The position numbers were made by a program, and so were the translations under genes. 8,056 nt of DNA from Candidatus Peregrinibacteria bacterium (GTDB lineage: Bacteria > Patescibacteriota > Gracilibacteria > UBA1369), in contig WJJQ01000029.1 of NCBI GenBank assembly GCA_014729615.1, positions 1 to 8,056 on the forward strand, written 5' to 3'. The number at the start of each line of letters is the position of its first letter. Positions within the stretch are counted from its first letter, which is position 1. Below the pieces are notes generated by a model. It worked only from the letters and a program-made list of their open reading frames with translations, was not told the origin of the DNA and made no database searches. This document shows positions 1-5,805 of the stretch, in pieces.

Positions 1-455
1 ATTACAGAGATTATTTACCGAAAACCCACAAGCAATTAATGATTATTAAAGAAGGAATTGGTACGGCGCATGAAAAAGAAACACTCGATATCCATTATCC
101 AAAATGCGACAAAATTTCAATCGATTACGGCATCATGGAAAAGGTCGACAAAAAAGACGTTCTAATAATCCCCGCTGTACTTGGATGGAGCGACGTTGGC
201 ACTTGGGAATCAATTTTGGAAGAATTGCCCCGTGATGAAAACGGCAATTTAATTAGAGCAAATCATCATGGGGTTAACACAAGTAACAGCCTTGTGTTCG
301 CAGATAAGGACAAACTAATAGCAACAGTTGGCCTTGATAATCTTGTAATAGTAGATACCGACGATGTGCTTTTAGTTTGTAAAAAAAGTCAAAGCCAACA
401 TGTAAAACAACTGGTGCAAGAATTAAAAGAAACTAAACATAAAGAATTATTATGA
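1..455 (+). CDS. manC: Mannose-1-phosphate guanylyltransferase, C-terminal part (5' end outside window)
   Basis: The enzyme joins mannose-1-phosphate and GTP to make GDP-mannose, the activated sugar for surface polysaccharides and glycoproteins, in the cytoplasm. The frame is open from position 3 to the TGA at 453-455, about 151 residues, so the N-terminal nucleotide-binding half lies upstream of the window. The first in-frame ATG (position 39) is internal, because coding similarity continues upstream of it. Visible family signatures are SIDYGIMEK followed by the block around GWSDVGTWESI, which forms part of the sugar-phosphate pocket. After them comes the C-terminal beta-helix-like region ending in LVIVDTDDVLLVCKK and a helical tail. 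Many bacteria carry a bifunctional protein with a phosphomannose isomerase cupin at the C-terminus. Here the polypeptide stops and the cupin is the next gene, overlapping by ATGA, so the two are probably translationally coupled. Family assignment is firm; specificity for mannose over another hexose-1-phosphate is inferred from the motifs and the neighbour. Confidence 0.9.
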   Translation, partial: YRDYLPKTHKQLMIIKEGIGTAHEKETLDIHYPKCDKISIDYGIMEKVDKKDVLIIPAVLGWSDVGTWESILEELPRDENGNLIRANHHGVNTSNSLVFADKDKLIATVGLDNLVIVDTDDVLLVCKKSQSQHVKQLVQELKETKHKELL

Positions 456-868
456 ATCATCAAAATCAACAAACACCTGTACAAATTAAAGAAAAACCCT
501 GGGGTCGCGAAATATGGTTCGCTCAAACCAGCAGCTACGCGGGTAAAATACTTGAAGTAAAAAAGGGAAAACGTCTATCTCTTCAATATCACGAAGAAAA
601 ATCCGAAACACAATATGTATTCAGCGGAAAAGTAATTTTCACCTTTGGCAACAGCAAAGAAGACCTTGAAGAAGTGGTACTAAATCCTGGTGACAAATTT
701 GATATTTTTCCCTATACTATCCACCGTGTTGAAGCAATAGAAGACAGTCAGATCTTTGAAGTGTCAACACCGCAGTTACATGACGTTGTAAGAATCGAAG
801 ATGATTACAATCGCCCAGATAAAGGCAACCATGAAGAACTGGACAAAGAATTATCAAATAATAATTAA
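452..868 (+). CDS. Cupin of the mannose-6-phosphate isomerase type II family
   Basis: A 138-residue single-domain cupin matching the C-terminal domain of bifunctional ManC/AlgA-type proteins. Visible signatures are KPWGREIWF near residue 15, the strand LSLQYHEEKSET (residues 42-53), which carries metal-ligand candidates His47 and Glu52, and PGDKFDIFPYTIHRVEA (79-95) with His91. The family-typical ending DVVRIEDDYNR is at 111-121. In full-length relatives this domain interconverts fructose-6-phosphate and mannose-6-phosphate with a bound divalent metal. A stand-alone version could be an isomerase or a regulatory or stabilising partner of the guanylyltransferase; the sequence alone does not decide. 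The start ATG overlaps the TGA of the upstream gene (ATGA at 452-455), and no Shine-Dalgarno motif is visible, which fits translational coupling. The last 15 residues are a charged, probably disordered tail. The next gene begins 17 bp downstream, so one operon is likely. Confidence 0.87.
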   Translation: MNHQNQQTPVQIKEKPWGREIWFAQTSSYAGKILEVKKGKRLSLQYHEEKSETQYVFSGKVIFTFGNSKEDLEEVVLNPGDKFDIFPYTIHRVEAIEDSQIFEVSTPQLHDVVRIEDDYNRPDKGNHEELDKELSNNN

Positions 869-885
869 TATTTAAAAACCCAACG

Positions 886-3800
886 ATGAAAAGACCAATT
901 ATTTATTCCGGGATTATTGTTCTAGCTGCAATATTTTTAGGATTTTTCAGCCTTCCCGGAGAAACTCAAAAACAACTCATACCCTTCACACCGGAAGCGG
1001 TTACTTCGCAGGAAATAAACCTGGGACTTGACCTGCAAGGAGGATCCCAACTGGATTACAAAATAGACTTAAGAAACGTGCCCGAAGAAGACAAAGGCAG
1101 AATTGTTGAAGGAATTTTGAACGTTATCAATAAGCGCGTCAACAGTCTTGGAGTATCGGAACCAAACATTTTCACATCTGATTATGGCGATGAAAAACAT
1201 ATTATCGTCGAACTTGCCGGAATAGAAGATTTAGAAGAGGCTAAAGCGGTTGTAGGCAAAACAATTCAACTTGAATTTAAAGAACAAAAAGAAAACGTTG
1301 AACCAACCGAAGAAGTCATTACTGAAGTTAAGAATATAGCTCAAAACAGCCTTTCACGTATTAATGAGGGAACTGATTTTTCCGTTGTGGGAAGAGAAGA
1401 AGAGCAGGCACACCCCGGTGACGTTTTTTATACCGAAACTGAAGAATGGGTTTATGAAGACAATATTGACGAAAGCTTCAAAGAACAACTTTTGAGTCTT
1501 GAACCGGGACAAACTTACAATGAATTGATTGAAAATGAACAAACATCCGCTCTTGACGAACAGGGGCAAATCCAAGCCGGTCCTACAACTTTTCAGTTGG
1601 TAAAACTTTTAGATAAACAAGAAACAGAAAGAACAATAGAAAATCCGCGCTCAGTAAAAGTAAGTCATATTTTAGTTGCTTACAAAGACGCGGAACGGGC
1701 CGATCCATCCATTGAAAGAAGTAAAGACGAAGCAAAAGCCAGAGCGGAAGAAGTATTAAACAAATTAAACGAAGGCGGCGATTTCGCGGAACTGGCAAAA
1801 GAATACTCTGACGCCCAGGCTTCCGCTGAAAACGGTGGCGCATTAAGCGATCCCGTTATTAAAGACAGCGGAAATTACGTAAAAGAGTTTGAAAATGCCG
1901 CAATCGCATTGCAAAATGCAGGTGAAACATCTCCAATCACTGAAACAATTTACGGTTTTCACATCTTAAAAGCCGATGAAATTGCTGAAGTAAAAACCGA
2001 GACGGTAAATACAAATCAATATAAATTCGCCTCAATTTTATACATTGCTCAGCAGGACCCATGGCAAGATACCGGTTTAACGGGCGAACAATTCGTTCGT
2101 GCCGACGCACAAATCGATCAACAAACACTTCAACCGTATGTTGAAATTCATTTCAACGCGGAAGGAGCAAAACTATTCGAAGAGATTACAGAAAGGAATA
2201 TTGGTAAACCTTTAGCCATTTTCGTTGGAGGTCAATTGATTTCAGCTCCAAACGTAAACCAGGCCATAAGCGGTGGAAACGCCGTAATTCAAGGAAATTT
2301 CACGGTTGAAACAGCCGACGACCTTGCAAGAGACTTAAATACGGGTGCGATTCCGGCTCCCATTACATTGGCGGGCCAACATACCATTGGCGCTTCACTT
2401 GGCGCGGATTCACTGCAAAGAAGTTTATCAGCCGGAGGAGTAGGCTTGATTCTGGTTATTTTATTCATGATAGCTTATTACAGATTGCCAGGCTTACTTT
2501 CATCTGTAGCTTTGGGAGCCTATGCCGCAATTTTAATCTTCCTGATTAAAGCTGCTCTACCACTTCCCTATGCTCTTCTGATAGCGATTTTATTATTCAT
2601 AATATTAATATACCGCATAGCAAATACCGATGAATCCGGTGTCGAAAAGTCAATTTCCGCCTTACTTGCGGTTGTTGTGCTATTCTTTGTAACTTTCATC
2701 TTAAGCCAATCCGTTGTATTAACATTAGCCGGTGTGGCCGGTGTAATTCTTTCAATCGGTATGGCTGTTGACGCCAATATTTTGATCTTTGAACGCATTA
2801 AGGAAGAACTAAATGAAGGACGCCCGTTAAGCGGAGCAATTGAAGTTGGATTCGACCGTGCTTGGGCGAGTATCCGTGATTCGAACTTTTCATCACTAAT
2901 CACTTGCGCGATTCTTTTCTTCTTTGGTCATTCCATTATTAAAGGATTCGCCTTCAACCTTGCCGCCGGTATTTTGGTATCAATGTTTACCGCCATCTCA
3001 ATCACAAAAACATTCCTTTTTGCCGCTGCAAAAACAAGTCTCGGAAAATCTTTGGGACTGTTCAATAAATCACGTAAAACAAAAGCCAAAAAACAACTTC
3101 CTTTTGTTAAAAACCGCAAGAAATTCTATTTGGTATCAACAGTTTTGGTTGCCGCGACAGTCATAGGAATTCCAACTATGGGTATGAATTTAGGTTTGGA
3201 CTTTACAGGAGGAACGCTAATGGAATTCAGCTTTTCCAATGAAGTTAGCAAGGAACAAATTCATGAATCATTACTGAAGCACGAAGACAAATTAACGTCA
3301 GGCAACACCGAAACAACACCTTCTGAAGGTGACGTTATTACGGCAAGCGAAAATGAGGTTGATATGAATAAGGCAAAAGTATTAGCGAGCGAAACAGGAT
3401 TCATTGTCAAAACACCTCATATAACTACGGCTCAACACGATATTTTGGTTGAAGCGATGAAAACGGACCTGGGTGAATTCGAAGAAACAAGATTCACAAC
3501 CGTTGGACCGACTGTTGGTAACACATTAAAAGAAAGAGCTTTCTGGGCTTTAGCGATAGCCGTCGCCATGATCATTTTGTATATAGGATTTGCATTCAGA
3601 AAAGTACCGAAATACGTCGGTAAATGGAAATTTGGTATTACCGCGATTGCCGCTTTAATTCATGATCTGGCAATAATGTTGGGTGTGTATTTGGTTCTGG
3701 GAGTAACATTAGGCGTAGAAATTGACGCGTTGTTTATCACCGCCATGCTGACCGTACTCGGGTTTTCGGTACATGACACAATTGTTGTGTTCGACAGAAT

Positions 3801-4065
3801 ACGTGAAAAACTTAAATATCAGAAACGCGAAGAATCATTTGGAGACGTTGCCAATCAGGCCTTAAACGACACAATGGCCAGGTCAATAAACACCTCCATT
3901 TCAACGTTATTCGTACTGGCTACACTTGTATGGTGGGGACCCGAGAGCATTAAATTCTTCGTGTTGGCCTTAATAGTAGGTATTATTTCAGGTACTTACT
4001 CATCAATTTTCGTTGCCACACCATTGCTAGTTGACTGGCAGGAAAAATCCCAAAAAAATAAATAA
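886..4065 (+). CDS. secDF: SecD-SecF fusion protein with embedded parvulin-type prolyl isomerase domain
   Basis: Membrane motor of the Sec system that uses the proton gradient to draw secreted proteins out of SecYEG. TM1 is residues 5-22, followed by the SecD signature GLDLQGG (47-53). The long outside domain runs from about 25 to 512 and includes a parvulin-type insert at about 140-370. SecD resumes at DPWQDTGLTG (391-400) and GKPLAIFVGGQLISAPN (440-456). The SecD membrane part has YYRLPG (531-536), GMAVDANILIFERI (625-638) with proton-path Asp629, and two further helices to about 710. A basic linker (710-745) without methionine joins SecF, whose landmarks are NLGLDFTGGT (768-777), SVHDTIVVFDRIRE (961-974) with Asp964, and Arg999 in TMARS. 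I count about 14 membrane helices against 12 in usual SecDF; the two extra form a hairpin at about 558-610. At 1059 residues it is clearly longer than the usual 730-1000. The start at 886 puts a short basic N-terminus before TM1. No Shine-Dalgarno motif is visible. SecDF identity is certain. Confidence 0.97.
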   Translation: MKRPIIYSGIIVLAAIFLGFFSLPGETQKQLIPFTPEAVTSQEINLGLDLQGGSQLDYKIDLRNVPEEDKGRIVEGILNVINKRVNSLGVSEPNIFTSDYGDEKHIIVELAGIEDLEEAKAVVGKTIQLEFKEQKENVEPTEEVITEVKNIAQNSLSRINEGTDFSVVGREEEQAHPGDVFYTETEEWVYEDNIDESFKEQLLSLEPGQTYNELIENEQTSALDEQGQIQAGPTTFQLVKLLDKQETERTIENPRSVKVSHILVAYKDAERADPSIERSKDEAKARAEEVLNKLNEGGDFAELAKEYSDAQASAENGGALSDPVIKDSGNYVKEFENAAIALQNAGETSPITETIYGFHILKADEIAEVKTETVNTNQYKFASILYIAQQDPWQDTGLTGEQFVRADAQIDQQTLQPYVEIHFNAEGAKLFEEITERNIGKPLAIFVGGQLISAPNVNQAISGGNAVIQGNFTVETADDLARDLNTGAIPAPITLAGQHTIGASLGADSLQRSLSAGGVGLILVILFMIAYYRLPGLLSSVALGAYAAILIFLIKAALPLPYALLIAILLFIILIYRIANTDESGVEKSISALLAVVVLFFVTFILSQSVVLTLAGVAGVILSIGMAVDANILIFERIKEELNEGRPLSGAIEVGFDRAWASIRDSNFSSLITCAILFFFGHSIIKGFAFNLAAGILVSMFTAISITKTFLFAAAKTSLGKSLGLFNKSRKTKAKKQLPFVKNRKKFYLVSTVLVAATVIGIPTMGMNLGLDFTGGTLMEFSFSNEVSKEQIHESLLKHEDKLTSGNTETTPSEGDVITASENEVDMNKAKVLASETGFIVKTPHITTAQHDILVEAMKTDLGEFEETRFTTVGPTVGNTLKERAFWALAIAVAMIILYIGFAFRKVPKYVGKWKFGITAIAALIHDLAIMLGVYLVLGVTLGVEIDALFITAMLTVLGFSVHDTIVVFDRIREKLKYQKREESFGDVANQALNDTMARSINTSISTLFVLATLVWWGPESIKFFVLALIVGIISGTYSSIFVATPLLVDWQEKSQKNK
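1312..1617 (+). other. Degenerate parvulin-like repeat preceding the active one in SecDF
   Basis: Residues about 143-244 follow the same helix-strand order as the parvulin domain after them. NIAQNSLSRINEGTDFSVV (150-168) lines up with the copy-2 segment EEVLNKLNEGGDFAEL. HPGDVFYTETEEWV (176-189) takes the place of the GGALSD region, FKEQLLSLEPGQ (198-209) lines up with FENAAIALQNAGE, and TTFQLVKLLDK (234-244) lines up with GFHILKADE. Both catalytic histidines are missing: the final strand has Gln237 in place of His, and there is no HILV strand at the start. It is best read as a non-catalytic parvulin fold, perhaps a substrate-binding module comparable to the inactive first parvulin domain of SurA. 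The alignment was done by eye and needs a structure prediction. Confidence 0.6.
1648..1983 (+). other. Parvulin (PpiC/rotamase) domain inside SecDF, apparently active
   Basis: Residues 255-366 of the SecDF protein read as a full parvulin-type peptidyl-prolyl isomerase domain. They begin with the strand VKVSHILVA, which carries the first conserved histidine (His261). A helix with DEAKARAEEVLNKL follows, then GGDFAELAKEYSD (297-309), where Asp309 sits at the acidic/cysteine active-site position. Next are the glycine pair of NGGALSD (316-322), a helix with EFENAAIALQ (334-343), and a final strand GFHILKADE (357-365) with the second conserved histidine (His359). This is the pattern of PrsA, SurA and PpiC domains that fold proteins outside the cytoplasmic membrane. 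The position between two SecD landmarks places it on the extracytoplasmic side, where the translocating chain emerges. It appears to sit where the SecD P1 head subdomain is found in Thermus; that equivalence is inferred. Confidence 0.9.
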
Positions 4066-4092
4066 TTGAAATTACAGAGTTAAAATGATAAA

Positions 4093-4130
4093 AAGAGATG
4101 CTTGTGTATATAGCAAACCGGGCATCTCTT
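4093..4130 (+). terminator. Hairpin after secDF, possible transcription terminator
   Basis: A perfect 9-bp stem is formed by AAGAGATGC (4093-4101) and GCATCTCTT (4122-4130), starting 27 bp after the secDF stop. The 20-base loop can form a further TTG/CAA contact. The sequence after the stem is TA-rich (AATAAGTCTTAATAA), not a clean T-run, so intrinsic termination is plausible but weak. It could also be a processing signal separating the upstream message from the tRNA, which begins 16 bp later. Confidence 0.45.
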
Positions 4131-4146
4131 AATAAGTCTTAATAAG
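4127..4146. repeat. Exact tandem 10-bp repeat abutting the tRNA gene
   Basis: TCTTAATAAG occurs twice head to tail (4127-4136 and 4137-4146) without mismatch. The first unit shares its first four bases with the 3' arm of the secDF hairpin, and the last base of the second unit is the first base of tRNA-Arg. It may be a replication-slippage duplication or part of the tRNA promoter or leader; TTAATA within it is only a loose -10 match. Confidence 0.85.
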
Positions 4147-4222
4147 CGCCAGTAGCTCAACTGGATAGAGCATCGGTCTTCGGAACCGAGGGTTGGGGGT
4201 TCGAATCCCTCCTGGCGTACCA
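4146..4222 (+). tRNA. tRNA-Arg, anticodon UCG, CCA encoded
   Basis: A complete 77-base cloverleaf can be folded by hand. The acceptor stem GCGCCAG pairs with CTGGCGT, 7 bp with one terminal G-U. The D-stem GCTC/GAGC encloses a 9-base loop with the GG pair. The anticodon stem TCGGT/ACCGA carries loop CTTCGGA, giving anticodon TCG at 4180-4182. A 5-base variable loop is followed by a T-stem GGGGG/CCCTC (one G-U) with loop TTCGAAT. The discriminator is A (4219) and CCA is encoded at 4220-4222. Arginine identity is supported by C35 and A20. It would read CGA and, by wobble, other CGN codons. It stands alone between secDF and the acyltransferase gene. Just downstream, ATCTG (4226-4230) can pair with CAGAT (4245-4249) before GCTTTT, a weak terminator-like fold. 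Confidence 0.97.
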
Positions 4223-4266
4223 CTGATCTGCAACGCCAATGGCTCAGATAGCTTTTAATAGAATAC

Positions 4267-4296
4267 TTGCAAAGCCACTAGCACAATTTATATAAA
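4267..4296 (+). promoter_or_regulatory. Possible promoter for the acyltransferase gene
   Basis: TTGCAA (4267-4272, 4 of 6 matches to the -35 consensus) lies 18 bases before TATAAA (4291-4296, 5 of 6 matches to the -10). This would start transcription near 4304 and give a leader of about 43 bases. The region is so AT-rich that a chance match is a real possibility, and the elements lie inside the long hairpin at 4271-4322. Confidence 0.3.
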
Positions 4297-4322
4297 TAAT
4301 ATATAAACCATGCTAGTGCTTT
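4271..4322. other. Long imperfect hairpin between tRNA-Arg and the acyltransferase gene
   Basis: AAAGCCACTAGCA (4271-4283) pairs with TGCTAGTGCTTT (4311-4322) over 12 bp with one bulged C at 4276. After a 3x3 internal loop, TTTATATA (4287-4294) pairs with TATATAAA (4300-4307) around the 5-base loop AATAA. In total 20 bp are paired. Only three T residues follow the stem on either strand, so it is not a textbook terminator. It could be a two-way terminator, a leader structure of the downstream gene, or the remnant of a small inverted-repeat element. Confidence 0.6.
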
Positions 4323-4346
4323 AAAAAGAAATCCACAAATCAAAAA

Positions 4347-5435
4347 ATGAATAAACAACAAATAAAAAAACTGGAAGGATTCGATGGCATTAGGGGAATT
4401 GCCGCTCTTTTAGTCTTCTTGTTCCATTTCCTCACTTTAAATCAGTTAGATCAACTACAAGCCGGCTACCTTAACTTAACAGCTTTCGCTAAAGCCGGGC
4501 ATATTGGTCTTGATATCTTTTTTGTTTTGAGCGGATTTTTAATATTCCGCTCCATATATAAAAACGGCATGAATAAAGAATACTTTCAGCGTCGCATATT
4601 ACGAATCGCGCCCATTTATTACGTCGCTCTTTTTGTTGTTATATTTCTTATGCACCCGGATCTGCTGACAAACACCGCAGGTAGATGGGATATTTTCACG
4701 CATTTACTTTTCATACACAGTTTCGATGCCAATACTTATTATGGTATTAATCCCGTTTTATGGAGTCTTTCCGTTGAATTGCTTTTTTATTTGTTTTTAC
4801 CGGCTTTTTTTATCTTATCCCGCAAAAAAAGTTACCTTATTTTATTATATGCAATTGCAATGATCCTGGGAGCATATGTTTACAGAGATTACATGTCCAC
4901 ATTTAATGAAGCCCTGGACAGCACCGATAAAATCGTATTTACCGAAAATTTCATTGGCCGTCTTGACCAGTTTGCTTTTGGCATTATTGCGTCATGGGCC
5001 TGCATAAAACTCAATATTGAAAACAATTGGAAAAAATTAATTACAATTGTCATTGGTGGAATTGGATTATGGCTTGTATTTTACGGTTTAAATATTTTTG
5101 CCGAACTGGGTGGAAGTTTTAGAGAAGTTTATCACCTTCATATGTTTTTACATTCATTAATTGCACTTGGAACAGCACTTTTTTTATATGCCATTGCCAA
5201 TACTTATTCAATAATTCAAAAAATTGTCGACAACTGGATTCTAAAATTTTTCGGAATCATCAGTTACAGCTTTTATATTTGGCATTTCATCATTATAGAG
5301 CAACTTGTAAATCTTGAAACTCTGTCTTCAAAAGAAATATTTATTTATTCTTTATTATCTGTAACTGCCCTATCAGCCGTTACGTACTACCTCATCGAAA
5401 AACCTGCTTTAGCTAAAAAGAAATATAGCAAATAA
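4347..5435 (+). CDS. Acyltransferase family 3 (OafA/YrhL-type) membrane protein
   Basis: A 362-residue multi-pass membrane protein of the Acyl_transf_3 family, which moves acetyl or other acyl groups onto exported sugars such as O-antigen, peptidoglycan or other glycans. The N-terminal signature GFDGIRGIAALLVFLFHF (11-28) contains the family R-X10-H pair (Arg16, His27). GHIGLDIFFVLSGFLI (51-66), the basic RRILRIAPIYY (82-92), NPVLWSLSVELLFYLF (135-150) with Glu144, GRLDQFAFG (204-212) and the C-terminal SYSFYIWHF (306-314) are all family landmarks. About ten hydrophobic segments are visible, the usual number. The length fits the membrane core alone, with no SGNH esterase domain at the C-terminus, so any partner acting outside the membrane is not encoded here. 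The ATG at 4347 gives a short basic N-terminus before the signature. The leader is A-rich without a Shine-Dalgarno motif. The substrate is unknown; the nearby GDP-mannose genes hint at a mannose-containing glycan, but they are not in the same transcription unit. Confidence 0.94.
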   Translation: MNKQQIKKLEGFDGIRGIAALLVFLFHFLTLNQLDQLQAGYLNLTAFAKAGHIGLDIFFVLSGFLIFRSIYKNGMNKEYFQRRILRIAPIYYVALFVVIFLMHPDLLTNTAGRWDIFTHLLFIHSFDANTYYGINPVLWSLSVELLFYLFLPAFFILSRKKSYLILLYAIAMILGAYVYRDYMSTFNEALDSTDKIVFTENFIGRLDQFAFGIIASWACIKLNIENNWKKLITIVIGGIGLWLVFYGLNIFAELGGSFREVYHLHMFLHSLIALGTALFLYAIANTYSIIQKIVDNWILKFFGIISYSFYIWHFIIIEQLVNLETLSSKEIFIYSLLSVTALSAVTYYLIEKPALAKKKYSK

Positions 5436-5455
5436 TGGCATTAGATTATTTTTTT
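5430..5455 (+). terminator. Weak AT-only hairpin with T-run after the acyltransferase gene
   Basis: AAATAAT (5430-5436), which includes the stop codon, can pair with ATTATTT (5445-5451) over an 8-base loop, and a run of seven T follows or overlaps (5449-5455). The stem has no G-C pair, so its stability is low. It is the only terminator-like signal between the acyltransferase gene and the next gene, and it overlaps the putative promoter of that gene. Confidence 0.3.
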
Positions 5456-5464
5456 CGTTATAAT
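5435..5464 (+). promoter_or_regulatory. Putative promoter of the 105-residue hypothetical gene
   Basis: A perfect -10 box TATAAT (5459-5464) lies 18 bases after ATGGCA (5435-5440), which matches the -35 consensus at 4 of 6 positions. Transcription would begin near 5471, about 14 bases before the ATG at 5486. The -35 overlaps the stop codon of the upstream gene. The match implies that the small gene can be expressed independently of the acyltransferase. Confidence 0.5.
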
Positions 5465-5485
5465 AAAACCAAATAACATTTTACT

Positions 5486-5803
5486 ATGTCAGGAGAATAC
5501 ATTAACGCCAGTACAATTGAGGATTATTGGAATGAGCTGAAACTTATTTATGAAAGAAGAAGTACTGAATGGAAAAATTTAACACAGGAACAGTATGAAG
5601 CAATTGAAAAAAGTGAACGTGAAGACAGCGATAATCACTTAAACGAAGAAAGAATAGGCGATGAAACCGACGTTATTGACATCTGTTTCTACAAATTTCT
5701 ACCTGAAAGAAAAGTTGCTTATCATATTGAAATTAAGCACAAAGACGGAAACAATATTCACAAATTCTTTCAAATCACCTTAAAGGAAAATATAGACCAA
5801 TAG
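5486..5803 (+). CDS. Hypothetical protein, 105 residues, acidic
   Basis: I do not recognise this protein. Residues 10-45 look like one or two amphipathic helices (DYWNELKLIYERRSTEW). A strongly charged acidic stretch follows (42-62, rich in Glu, Asp, Asn and Arg). The C-terminal 40 residues alternate like beta-strands (VIDICFYKF, KVAYHIEIKH, IHKFFQITL). There is no signal peptide or membrane segment, so it is probably cytoplasmic. It is likely a real gene: it has its own near-consensus promoter, it fills the space between neighbours, and its stop lies 2 bp from the stop of the convergent gene. The ATG at 5486 is preceded by an A/T-rich leader with no Shine-Dalgarno motif. The helix-plus-beta-hairpin layout would suit a small binding or antitoxin-like protein, but nothing in the sequence identifies one. 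Confidence 0.7.
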   Translation: MSGEYINASTIEDYWNELKLIYERRSTEWKNLTQEQYEAIEKSEREDSDNHLNEERIGDETDVIDICFYKFLPERKVAYHIEIKHKDGNNIHKFFQITLKENIDQ

Positions 5804-5805
5804 AA

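Noticed and set aside
1..13. TTACAGAGATTA shared with the acyltransferase gene near 4880
   Set aside because: Both copies encode Tyr-Arg-Asp-Tyr in their own frames within unrelated genes, so this is a coincidence of codon choice, not a repeat element.
453..455. TGA as a recoded glycine codon, as in some Patescibacteria lineages
   Set aside because: The TGA falls exactly at the expected C-terminal end of the guanylyltransferase and overlaps the start of a complete cupin gene, so it acts as a stop.
2568..2903. Minus-strand open frame of 111 codons opposite the SecD membrane core
   Set aside because: It lies antisense to the most conserved SecD motifs, resembles no protein and is explained by codon constraints of secDF. 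The other frames opposite secDF (1354-2128 and 2928-3119) and priA (7412-7672) are rejected for the same reason.
4201..4222. tRNA 3' end as an integration attachment site for an island running to priA
   Set aside because: I found no second copy of the tRNA 3' end downstream, and there is no integrase or other mobility gene in the window.
4066..4346. A further small gene or regulatory RNA in the spacer around the tRNA
   Set aside because: No open frame with a plausible start is present, and apart from the tRNA and the hairpins described I see no riboswitch-like conserved pattern.
5491..5495. AGGAG as a ribosome binding site for a later start of the 105-residue gene
   Set aside because: No in-frame ATG, GTG or TTG follows at a suitable distance; only an ATT at 5501 does. 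The motif lies within codons 2-4 and is probably incidental.
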